The translations under genes were made by a program, and so were the position numbers. The notes below the pieces were generated by a model, which was given only the letters and a program-made list of their open reading frames with translations, was not told the DNA's origin and did not search any database. Below, in pieces: positions 33,356 through 41,699 of a DNA stretch of 64,000 nucleotides; position 1 is the stretch's first letter, and every line of letters begins with the position of its first letter. Origin of the DNA: Eubacteriales bacterium (GTDB lineage: Bacteria > Bacillota > Clostridia > Lachnospirales > Lachnospiraceae). Where the stretch lies: NCBI GenBank assembly GCA_030537195.1, contig JAUNOK010000004.1, forward strand, positions 1 through 64,000, in the 5' to 3' direction.

Positions 33356-35194
33356 CTACTCTTCGTCCATTAATGGAATAAACATTTGTTTCTTTAACTC
33401 TTCTCTTGGAAGAAATGGTGCAAGATCCTCCAATGGAGGGCTTACAAGTGTACCATCCTCTAATCTCTTAGTGCTGCTCTTAGGCTCCCATACCTGCTTT
33501 GTATCTGTAAATATCTCACAGAATACAGGTCCCTCTACCTTTAATACTTCATCTACTGTCTTCTTCATCTCTTCATTAGATGAGGCACTGTAGTATTTAT
33601 ATCCAAAAGCCTCTGCAATCTTTTTAAATTCAGGAAAAGAGAGGTCTCCTGATTCTGGTCCAATTCCAACCTTACAATGTTCCTTAAACAGATTATTCTG
33701 TGTAAGTCTTATTGAATGATATCCATTATTATTGATAAGGAATATTTTGATTGGAAGCTTATTCGTAAGTATTGTCTGTAATTCCTGAAGGTTCATCATT
33801 ATACTTCCGTCACCTTCAAGACATATTGTGTTTCTTCTTCCACCACCAATACATGTTCCTATCGCTGCAGGAAGTCCATAACCCATGCTTGCTATTGCAC
33901 TGTTATTAGCCATACGGCTGCCCTTCTGGATTACATATGCCTGATTACCTACTACACAGCATGCACCATTGGATACAGCTGTAAGACTGTTTTCTGGAAG
34001 TCTGCTGCTTAAGTATCTTACAAATGCGTATACATTTGCAGTGCTTCCATTCTCCTCCCACTGTCTTGGCTGTACTGCCGGATATTCCTTCTTCCATCTC
34101 TGTGTTGTTGCAAGCCACTCTCCACCTGCTGATACAGGAGCGATATCTGTTGCCTGCTTATCAAGCTTTGTAAGGAAATCCTTAGCATCAGCCCATACTG
34201 GCATCTCAACATGGATGGTAGGCTTCTTTAACTCTGCCTTATCAACATCAACCATTATGACTTCTGCTGCTCTTGCCCATGTCTTCCAGTTATAACCTGT
34301 CTGTCTTATAGATATTCTTGTACCTACAGCAAGTATTAAATCGGCATTCTGAATAGCCCAGTTTCCCGGTCTGTCTCCCATATTACCTGCTCTTCCACAA
34401 TACAGTGGGTTATCATCCTCTATTAAATCCACCGCATTCCAGTATGTAACAATAGGTATATTAAGCTTCTTGGCAACTGACCTGAACACATCATAAGCGC
34501 CTGAAAGTCTTATTCCATAACCTGCATGGAATACCGGTCTTTTGGCATTCTTAATCTTCTCAAGGACAGTCTTTACAACATCTTCGCTTACCAGTGGAGG
34601 AAGCTTTGCGTCATCCTCAGCTGGATCATATCCTTCAAGTTCATCAGTCTCAATATATCCTCCCTGATAATTAACTGGAATGTCAATCCACACTGGTCCC
34701 GGTCTTCCTGTTGTTGCAAGATGCCATGCCTTCTCAAGTGCATATCGGATATTCTTAGGATCCTCTATCATAGTTGCATACTTTGTCATATTAGACACTG
34801 ATTTAACTATGTCATATTCCTGATCCCCCATTGCACGAAGTGGTGTCTCTGTATACTGCAGTGCATATCTTGAAGTTGTGTCGTAACGTACCTGTCCACT
34901 TATAATAAACATAGGTATAGAATCAAGCCAGCCACCTACTACACCTGTAAGTGCATTAGTTCCACCTGGTCCTGTTGTTACACATACAGCTGCAATTCTG
35001 TTATCAATTCTTGCATATGCTTCGGCAGCTATAGCACACGCCTGCTCATGATGATTATATGTTACCTTAAGCTTTTCATTATGTCCCAATGCATCATTAA
35101 GATGCATTGCACCACCTCCAACTACAGAAAATACATCTGTAACGCCATGTTCCACAAGGAAATTGGCAACATAATCTGCTAAACGAATTCTCAT
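33356..35194 (-). CDS. Thiamine-diphosphate enzyme, candidate YerE-like acetyl-transferring enzyme
   Basis: A 612-residue member of the acetolactate synthase superfamily. It has NHHEQACAIAAEAYAR (catalytic Glu), TTGPGGTNALTGVV and the cofactor motif running from GDGSIMMN to NNNGYHSI. A C-terminal extension (SPPLEDLAPFLPREEL) is not found in IlvB. No IlvN-type small subunit is nearby. It follows rfbFGH and precedes an SDR, the order seen for yerE in Yersinia O:VI. YerE transfers a two-carbon unit from pyruvate to CDP-3,6-dideoxy-4-keto-hexose. That reaction is the best inference for this gene. Confidence 0.85.
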   Translation of the reverse strand: MRIRLADYVANFLVEHGVTDVFSVVGGGAMHLNDALGHNEKLKVTYNHHEQACAIAAEAYARIDNRIAAVCVTTGPGGTNALTGVVGGWLDSIPMFIISGQVRYDTTSRYALQYTETPLRAMGDQEYDIVKSVSNMTKYATMIEDPKNIRYALEKAWHLATTGRPGPVWIDIPVNYQGGYIETDELEGYDPAEDDAKLPPLVSEDVVKTVLEKIKNAKRPVFHAGYGIRLSGAYDVFRSVAKKLNIPIVTYWNAVDLIEDDNPLYCGRAGNMGDRPGNWAIQNADLILAVGTRISIRQTGYNWKTWARAAEVIMVDVDKAELKKPTIHVEMPVWADAKDFLTKLDKQATDIAPVSAGGEWLATTQRWKKEYPAVQPRQWEENGSTANVYAFVRYLSSRLPENSLTAVSNGACCVVGNQAYVIQKGSRMANNSAIASMGYGLPAAIGTCIGGGRRNTICLEGDGSIMMNLQELQTILTNKLPIKIFLINNNGYHSIRLTQNNLFKEHCKVGIGPESGDLSFPEFKKIAEAFGYKYYSASSNEEMKKTVDEVLKVEGPVFCEIFTDTKQVWEPKSSTKRLEDGTLVSPPLEDLAPFLPREELKKQMFIPLMDEE

Positions 35195-35236
35195 AAACTG
35201 CCCTCCACATATACATATACTAATTAATCACATTAA

Positions 35237-36574
35237 TTACTGATTAACAGCTTCCTTAATAATCTTAGCCATATAATCAATCATCTCATCTGTCATTCCT
35301 GGATATACTCCTACCCAGAATGTATCTCTCATAATTCTGTCTGTTGTATCAAGTCCGCCTACTACTCTGTAACCTTCCCCTGTTGCTCTCATCTCATCAA
35401 AGCATGGGTGCTTTATAAGATTTCCTGCAAAAAGATTTCTTGTCTGTACTCCATGACTTTCTACATACTCAACAACTGCCTTTCTGTCAATTCCTTCTTT
35501 TACTGTTATAAGGAATCCAAACCAGCTTGGTCTTGAATTCTCACATGGTACAGGAAGAATTACTTTATCCTCTATATCTGCAAGTGCTGCTCTTAATCTG
35601 TCAAAGTTATGTCTTCTTCTCTCAACAAATGAAGGGAACTTTTCAAGCTGTGCACAACCTACTGCTGCCTGCATATCTGTTGCCTTAAGATTATATCCAA
35701 AATGTGAATATACATACTTATGGTCATATCCTAATGGAAGTTCTCCGTACTGCTTGTCAAATCTGTGTCCGCAAAGATTATCCTTTCCTGATGGGCATAC
35801 ACAGTCACGTCCCCAGTCTCTGAATGAACGGATACACTTATTAAGAAGTGCATTATTAGTATATACTGCCCCGCCTTCACCCATTGTCATATGATGTGGT
35901 GGATAGAAACTGCTTGTTCCGATATCTCCGATAGTTCCTGTGAACTTCTCTTCTCCGTTGATTGTATACTTAGAACCAAGTGCATCACAGTTATCCTCTA
36001 CAAGCCAGAGATTGTGCTTATCACAGAATGCCTTAACTGCTGAAAGGTCAAATGGATTACCAAGTGTATGTGCAATCATAACAGCCTTAGTCTTGTCTGA
36101 AAGTGCATCTTCAAGCTTTGTAACATCAATGTTGTACTGTGGAATAGTAACATCAACAAATACAGGTACTGCACCATACTGGATAGCTGGTGTTATTGTT
36201 GTAGGGAAACCTGCTGCAACTGTGATAATTTCATCACCTCTCTTGATTCTTCTGTCTCCGAGAAGTGGTGATGTAAGTGCCATAAATGCATTAAGGTTAG
36301 CAGATGAACCAGAGTTTACTACTGATACATACTTAACTCCAAGGTATTCACCGAGCTTCTTCTCAAATTCATCTGTGTAACGTCCTGCTGTAAGCCAGAA
36401 TTCAAGTGCTGAATCAACAAGATTCATCATTTCCTTGCTGTCATATACTCTGCTCGCATATGAAATTCTGTCACCTTCCTTATACTGCTTCTGGTTATGG
36501 TACTTCTTGCAGTATTCATCTACAATACCAAGAATCTCCTGTCTTGCTTCTAATTCATTCTTATTGTCAAACAT
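35237..36574 (-). CDS. rfbH: CDP-6-deoxy-4-keto-glucose 3-dehydratase (E1)
   Basis: A 445-residue pyridoxamine-phosphate iron-sulfur enzyme for C3 deoxygenation. The aminotransferase-fold Lys is replaced by His in SFYPPHHMTMGEGG. The Cys pattern CVCPSGKDNLC (C-x-C-x7-C) plus the Cys of DNCDALG matches the 2Fe-2S site of DdhC/RfbH, with a few extra residues between first and second Cys. GWGRDC-like RDWGRDC is typical. The partner reductase (RfbI/DdhD) is not in the window and must come from elsewhere. The start has GAGG upstream. Confidence 0.95.
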   Translation of the reverse strand: MFDNKNELEARQEILGIVDEYCKKYHNQKQYKEGDRISYASRVYDSKEMMNLVDSALEFWLTAGRYTDEFEKKLGEYLGVKYVSVVNSGSSANLNAFMALTSPLLGDRRIKRGDEIITVAAGFPTTITPAIQYGAVPVFVDVTIPQYNIDVTKLEDALSDKTKAVMIAHTLGNPFDLSAVKAFCDKHNLWLVEDNCDALGSKYTINGEEKFTGTIGDIGTSSFYPPHHMTMGEGGAVYTNNALLNKCIRSFRDWGRDCVCPSGKDNLCGHRFDKQYGELPLGYDHKYVYSHFGYNLKATDMQAAVGCAQLEKFPSFVERRRHNFDRLRAALADIEDKVILPVPCENSRPSWFGFLITVKEGIDRKAVVEYVESHGVQTRNLFAGNLIKHPCFDEMRATGEGYRVVGGLDTTDRIMRDTFWVGVYPGMTDEMIDYMAKIIKEAVNQ

Positions 36575-36611
36575 ATCATATCCTCTTTCTTACTTTATTA
36601 ACCTCTGCCTT

Positions 36612-37658
36612 TTATGCAAAGAATTCTTCTATCTCTTTATCCATACATGCAACAACATCTCCACCTGCTGCATATACCTTTGACCATTCAACACTCTTCT
36701 CTATTGCTGTATCAAAGTTCCATCTAGGCTTCCAGCCAAATGTTGTCTTTAACTTTGAACAGTCTAACTTTAAAAAGTTAGCTTCGTGAGGACCTCCATC
36801 ATATTTGTTAATCCATGAGAGCCCTTCTCCCCACTTGTTACAGAATGTATCAACAAGTGTTCCTGTTGTTATGCAGTCGCTTTCATCAGGACCAACATTA
36901 TAGAAGCCAGCATACTTCTTATCGCTGTACTGTTCCTTTGCTATCATAAGATAAGCAGCAAGTGGCTCAAGTACATGCTGGTATGGTCTAGTTGAATGTG
37001 GATTACGCACAATTATATCTTCCTTCTTAACTGCAGCTCTTACACAATCAGGAACAATTCTGTCATTGGCAAAATCTCCTCCGCCTATAACATTACCTGC
37101 TCTCGCTGTTGAAACTGCAACATCCATATCATTAAAAAATGAATTGATATAGCTGTGAGTTACAAGCTCTGAACATGACTTGCTGTTAGAATATGGGTCA
37201 TATCCGTCAAGAGGCTCATTCTCTCTATATCCCCATGCCCACTCATTATTATGATAAACCTTATCTGTTGTTACATTTAAAAATGACTTTACACAAGGGT
37301 TAAGTCTCACACATTCACAGATATTAACTGTTCCCATAACATTAGTTTCATAAGTATATACCGGATTCTTGTATGAATCTCTTACGATAGGCTGTGCTGC
37401 CAGATGGAGCACTATCTCAGGCTGTGTCTCCTCAAACACCTTCTTAAGATGTTCAAGGTCTCTGATATCACCTATTACAGAGTTCATCTTATCCTCTACA
37501 TCAGCCATTGAGAAAAGATTAGGCTCTGTAGGTGGAACAAGTGAATATCCTGTTACCTCTGCTCCTGCTTTAACAAGGATTCTGCAAAGCCATGAGCCTT
37601 TGAATCCTGTATGTCCTGTAACAAGGACCTTCTTTCCTTTATAAAAACTTAAATCCAT
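36612..37658 (-). CDS. rfbG: CDP-glucose 4,6-dehydratase
   Basis: A 348-residue SDR that makes CDP-4-keto-6-deoxyglucose. Cofactor motif VTGHTGFKGSWLC, active-site VTTDKVYHNNEW and YSNSKSCSE (Tyr-x3-Lys) are characteristic of RfbG/DdhB. It sits between rfbF and rfbH. Confidence 0.96.
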   Translation of the reverse strand: MDLSFYKGKKVLVTGHTGFKGSWLCRILVKAGAEVTGYSLVPPTEPNLFSMADVEDKMNSVIGDIRDLEHLKKVFEETQPEIVLHLAAQPIVRDSYKNPVYTYETNVMGTVNICECVRLNPCVKSFLNVTTDKVYHNNEWAWGYRENEPLDGYDPYSNSKSCSELVTHSYINSFFNDMDVAVSTARAGNVIGGGDFANDRIVPDCVRAAVKKEDIIVRNPHSTRPYQHVLEPLAAYLMIAKEQYSDKKYAGFYNVGPDESDCITTGTLVDTFCNKWGEGLSWINKYDGGPHEANFLKLDCSKLKTTFGWKPRWNFDTAIEKSVEWSKVYAAGGDVVACMDKEIEEFFA

Positions 37659-37673
37659 CTTAATCCTCCCGGT

Positions 37674-38453
37674 TTAGTCCCATTTCTTCCAAGGAGCTGT
37701 TCCAGTTGCAAGATACTTTTCAAGCATATCCATCTCTCTCTTTGTATCCATGCACTGCCAGAAGCCCTTATGCATATAAGACATTAACTGTCCTTCCTTT
37801 GCAAGTCTCTCAAGCGGCTCTCTTTCAAATACAGTGTCATCGCCATCAATATAATCAAATATTTCAGGATTAAGCACCATATAACCTGCATTAATAGGCG
37901 CACCATCTGTGTGGCTCTTCTCTCTAAATGACTTAACAGCGTTGTCTCCGCCAATATCAAGTACACCCTTCTGCTGTTCAAGCATTACAGCTGTAAGAGT
38001 TGCAATCTTGCCATGCTCCTTATGGAACTCAACAAGCTTGTTCATGTCTACATCACAGACACCATCTCCGTATGTCATAAGGAATGGCTCGTCCCCTACA
38101 TATTTCTGGATACGCTTAATTCGTCCGCCTGTCATTGTATTAAGACCTGTATCAACTACAGTAACCTTCCATGGCTCACAATGCTGCTCATGAATAATCA
38201 TATCATTAGTGCCCTTTGTAAAATCAAATGTTATATCACTGTTATGAAGGAAATAATCTGCAAACCATTCTTTGATTACATACTGCTTATATCCTGCACA
38301 TATAATAAATTCATCAAAACCATAATATGAATATTCTTTCATAATGTGCCAGAGAATTGGCTTTCCACCTATCTCTATCATTGGCTTTGGCTTAAACTGA
38401 CTCTCTTCACTTATTCTTGTTCCGAAACCTCCGGCAAGTAATACTACTTTCAT
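37674..38453 (-). CDS. rfbF: Glucose-1-phosphate cytidylyltransferase
   Basis: A 259-residue enzyme that forms CDP-glucose. It has VVLLAGGFGTRISEESQFKP at the N-terminus, then DFTKGTND and TYGDGVCDVD. The ATG at 38453 follows GGAGGAACAGG; a longer frame to 38549 overlaps rmd. Length matches RfbF/DdhA. Confidence 0.96.
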   Translation of the reverse strand: MKVVLLAGGFGTRISEESQFKPKPMIEIGGKPILWHIMKEYSYYGFDEFIICAGYKQYVIKEWFADYFLHNSDITFDFTKGTNDMIIHEQHCEPWKVTVVDTGLNTMTGGRIKRIQKYVGDEPFLMTYGDGVCDVDMNKLVEFHKEHGKIATLTAVMLEQQKGVLDIGGDNAVKSFREKSHTDGAPINAGYMVLNPEIFDYIDGDDTVFEREPLERLAKEGQLMSYMHKGFWQCMDTKREMDMLEKYLATGTAPWKKWD

Positions 38454-38472
38454 CCTGTTCCTCCAATAATGA

Positions 38473-39414
38473 TTAATTCTGTTCTTTTCTCCAATGTTCC
38501 AGAGTCTCCTTAAGAGTCTGTTCCAGTGGTATGACTGGTTCCCAGCCAACTTCTTTCTTTATCTTGCTTATATCTGGTTCAATAATAGGCACATCTACCG
38601 GTCTTAACTTTGCCGGATCAACCTTTACCTCTATTTCTTTATCAGACATAGCTATAATAGATTTAAGTATATCTTCTATTGCAACAGCATGTCCTGTTCC
38701 TACATTGTAAGTTTCTCCTCGCTTACCGCCTGCTACAAGCTTAGCATATGCCTTTACTACATCTCTTACATCTGTAAAATCACGCTTTGCACTCAAATTT
38801 CCAACATTAATAACAGGTTCCTGTATTCCTTTTTCAATATCTGCAACCTGTTTACAAAAATCTGCAACTACAAACATAGGTGTCTGGTTAGGTCCTATAT
38901 GGTTAAATGCCCTTACCATCATTATATCAAGATTATATGCATCTGAATATATCTTTCCCAACATATTCTGACATGACTTGGTAGCTGCATATATATTACC
39001 CGGTCTGACGACATTATCCTCTACTATAGGACATTCATCTTTCTTTATATGTCCGTATTCTTCCCCTGAACCTATAAGTAAAACTCTTGGCTTTTTATCA
39101 ATCTGTCTTATTGCCTCTAACAGATTAATACATCCCTTAATATTAACATCAACTGTTAATGTAGGATTCTTCCATGAATATGCAACAGATGACTGTGCTG
39201 CCAGATGAAAGATATAATCTGCCTTTTCTTCCTCTAACAGTGTCTTAATCTGGTCAATATCCAGAATATCAAGGTCCTTTACAGTAACATTGTCCATGTT
39301 AAGTGTTTCTTTAACTGTTTTTGTTACAGTTACTTCATAACCCAAATCGTTTGTCAGGTGTTTGACCAGATATGGACCAACAAATCCACCCCCGCCAATT
39401 ACTAACGCCTTCAT
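38473..39414 (-). CDS. rmd: GDP-4-keto-6-deoxy-D-mannose reductase
   Basis: A 313-residue SDR with GGGGFVGPYLVKHL, IGSGEEYGHI, NIYAATKSC and the family C-terminal LRPVDVPIIEPD. Following gmd, it should give GDP-D-rhamnose. Gmd plus a GDP-fucose synthase would give L-fucose, but these motifs favour Rmd. Confidence 0.88.
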   Translation of the reverse strand: MKALVIGGGGFVGPYLVKHLTNDLGYEVTVTKTVKETLNMDNVTVKDLDILDIDQIKTLLEEEKADYIFHLAAQSSVAYSWKNPTLTVDVNIKGCINLLEAIRQIDKKPRVLLIGSGEEYGHIKKDECPIVEDNVVRPGNIYAATKSCQNMLGKIYSDAYNLDIMMVRAFNHIGPNQTPMFVVADFCKQVADIEKGIQEPVINVGNLSAKRDFTDVRDVVKAYAKLVAGGKRGETYNVGTGHAVAIEDILKSIIAMSDKEIEVKVDPAKLRPVDVPIIEPDISKIKKEVGWEPVIPLEQTLKETLEHWRKEQN

Positions 39415-39443
39415 ACATTACCTCATTTCCGCTATATCAAACA

Positions 39444-39477
39444 TTGTCAGGACAGAATACACTACCTGCCCTGACAA
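39444..39477 (-). other. Intergenic hairpin between gmd and rmd
   Basis: Arms TTGTCAGGACAG/CTGCCCTGACAA (12 bp, one mismatch) with a 10-base loop and no T-run on the minus strand. It could partly terminate, protect or process the transcript. Confidence 0.55.
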
Positions 39478-39491
39478 ATTAATTACGACTA

Positions 39492-40517
39492 TTATTTTGT
39501 TGAAACTTCCTTCTGAACTAATTCAAGATCATTCTTAACCATTCTCTCAACTAATTCCTGGAATGATATCTCTCTCTTCCATCCAAGCTTCTTTTCTGCC
39601 TTGGCTGGATTACCAATAAGAAGTTCAACCTCTGCCGGTCTGAAGAATTTAGGGTTTACTGAAACAACAACCTTTCCAGTTGCTTTGTCCCTTCCTATTT
39701 CATTAACTCCTTCACCCTCGAATTCTACTTCTATTCCTGCAGCTGCAAATGCTGTCTTTGCAAACTCTCTTACTGTTCTTGTTTCATTAGTTGCAATTAC
39801 ATAATCATCTGGTTCATCCTGCTGAAGAAGAAGCCACATAGCTCTTACATAATCCTTAGAATGTCCCCAGTCTCTCTTAGCATCAAGGTTACCAAGTTCA
39901 ACATGATCCTGAAGGCCTAACTTGATTCTTGCTACTGAATTAGTTATCTTTCTTGTAACAAACTCTTTTCCTCTTCTCTCTGACTCATGGTTGAAAAGGA
40001 TTCCTGAGCATGCAAACATATTGTAACTTTCTCTGTAATTCTTAGTAATCCAATGTCCATAAAGTTTAGCTACACCATATGGGCTTCTTGGATAAAAAGG
40101 AGTCTCCTCTGTCTGAGGAATAGCCTGAACCTTACCAAACATCTCTGATGTTGAAGCCTGATAGAATCTGCACTCTGGCTTAACAATTCTTATTGCTTCA
40201 AGCATGTTAGTAACACCAATCGCATCAATATCTGCTGTTGTACATGGTGTATCCCATGATGTAGCAACAAATGACTGAGCTGCAAGATTATACACTTCAT
40301 CAGCCTGTGAAATTCTCATAGCAGATATAAGTGATACAATATCCTGCATATCAGCGTATATAAAATGTATCTTATCTTTGATATGATCTACATTACCATA
40401 GTCTACAACACTCTTTCTTCTCATAAGACCATATACATTATAGCCCTTTTCAAGAAGCAGTTCAGCTAAATATGATCCGTCCTGACCAGTAATTCCTGTG
40501 ATTAACGCATTCTTCAT
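39492..40517 (-). CDS. gmd: GDP-mannose 4,6-dehydratase
   Basis: A 341-residue SDR with [42 protein letters not shown] (Tyr-x3-Lys) and [14 protein letters not shown] near the C-terminus. It makes GDP-4-keto-6-deoxymannose from the ManC product. It lies 21 bp after manC. Confidence 0.97.
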   Translation of the reverse strand: MKNALITGITGQDGSYLAELLLEKGYNVYGLMRRKSVVDYGNVDHIKDKIHFIYADMQDIVSLISAMRISQADEVYNLAAQSFVATSWDTPCTTADIDAIGVTNMLEAIRIVKPECRFYQASTSEMFGKVQAIPQTEETPFYPRSPYGVAKLYGHWITKNYRESYNMFACSGILFNHESERRGKEFVTRKITNSVARIKLGLQDHVELGNLDAKRDWGHSKDYVRAMWLLLQQDEPDDYVIATNETRTVREFAKTAFAAAGIEVEFEGEGVNEIGRDKATGKVVVSVNPKFFRPAEVELLIGNPAKAEKKLGWKREISFQELVERMVKNDLELVQKEVSTK

Positions 40518-40538
40518 AATTGATCTCCATTCTATTTA

Positions 40539-41594
40539 TTATAAATATTCATTCTTGCCTTCTTCTCTTAATTTAGCAAGTACTTTCTTAATTTCTCCTG
40601 CATTTTCCTTAGTTGAAATAAGTGTTGCATCTTTTGTATCTACAACTATCATATCTCTTAATCCAACTGTTGCAATAAGTTTTTCTGCACCCTCTATAAC
40701 ACAATTCTGTGTATTAACTGTAACAACATTGCCATTGTCATCATTTTCTTTAATTCGCCCAACGGCAAGCCATGAACCAACATCGTCCCAGCCAAAATTA
40801 CCGGCTAAAGTATAGATATCTGATGCTTTCTCCATAATTCCGTAATCAACGGACTGTGACTCAAGTCCAGGGAACTCAGCCTGAAGAACTGTATCCTCAT
40901 CAGCTGTTCCAACTGCTGCTTTAATCTTCATTAATCCATCATATGTTGATGACATGAACTTCTTGAAGCACTCAAGAATTGTTGACACCTTCCATACAAA
41001 CATTCCTGAATTCCACAGATATGAACCATCTGCAAGATATTCCTTTGCTGTATCTAAATCTGGTTTCTCAACAAACTTCTCTACAGAATAAGCAACTCCA
41101 TCACAGGCCTCTTTATTATACTTGATATAACCATACCCTGTCTCTGGATAGTTAGGTGTAATACCCACTGTCACAAGATTGCTGCCTTTTTCTGCAACTT
41201 CACATGCATTAACAAATGTATCTTTAAATATTTCATTACTCTTAATAAGATGATCTGATGGTAACACTATCATAACTGCGTCATCATACTTGGCTGCTAC
41301 ATGAACAGCTCCAAGGCCAATACAAGGTGCTGTATTTCTTCCTATTGGTTCACACAGAATATTTTCTTCTGGAATTCCAGGAAGCTGTTGCTTTACAAGT
41401 TCTCTGTAGTTAGCATTAGTTGCTATATATACATCTTCGATATCAACTAATGGACTTATTCTTTCTACTGTCAACTGAATCATTGTCTTGCCATCATCAG
41501 TTAATGATAAAAACTGTTTTGGAAGGTTAACTCTGCTTCTAGGCCAGAATCTTTCACCTTTTCCGCCTGCCATAATTAGAGCTGTTTTCTTCAT
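40539..41594 (-). CDS. manC: Mannose-1-phosphate guanylyltransferase
   Basis: A 351-residue nucleotidyltransferase with IMAGGKGERFWPRSR, CEPIGRNTAPCIGLG, VEKFVEKPD and WNSGMFVWK, all family signatures. It has no C-terminal isomerase domain, so mannose-6-phosphate must come from elsewhere. The ATG at 41594 has GAGG six bases upstream; the ATG at 41606 has no site. It is the first gene of its operon, behind a consensus promoter. Confidence 0.95.
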   Translation of the reverse strand: MKKTALIMAGGKGERFWPRSRVNLPKQFLSLTDDGKTMIQLTVERISPLVDIEDVYIATNANYRELVKQQLPGIPEENILCEPIGRNTAPCIGLGAVHVAAKYDDAVMIVLPSDHLIKSNEIFKDTFVNACEVAEKGSNLVTVGITPNYPETGYGYIKYNKEACDGVAYSVEKFVEKPDLDTAKEYLADGSYLWNSGMFVWKVSTILECFKKFMSSTYDGLMKIKAAVGTADEDTVLQAEFPGLESQSVDYGIMEKASDIYTLAGNFGWDDVGSWLAVGRIKENDDNGNVVTVNTQNCVIEGAEKLIATVGLRDMIVVDTKDATLISTKENAGEIKKVLAKLREEGKNEYL

Positions 41595-41662
41595 AATGCG
41601 CCTCATTTCTTAAAAAAGTATTAATTTGCAATCATATTTTTCATATTTATATATGCCGTAGA

Positions 41663-41691
41663 ATTATATCCTTATTATTAATTTTTGTCAA
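41663..41691 (-). promoter_or_regulatory. Consensus sigma-A promoter upstream of manC
   Basis: On the minus strand TTGACA (41691-41686), exactly 17 bp, TATAAT (41668-41663), which matches both consensus boxes. It starts the 12-kb manC-to-flippase transcript. Confidence 0.88.
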
Positions 41692-41699
41692 TCTCGGCA

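Noticed and set aside
33356-35194. Housekeeping acetolactate synthase (ilvB)
   Set aside because: No ilvN or other branched-chain amino acid gene is near, the protein has an unusual C-terminal extension, and it lies in an rfbFGH context.
38473-39414. GDP-L-fucose synthase
   Set aside because: The C-terminal LRPVDVP motif and overall pattern fit Rmd-type reductases better.
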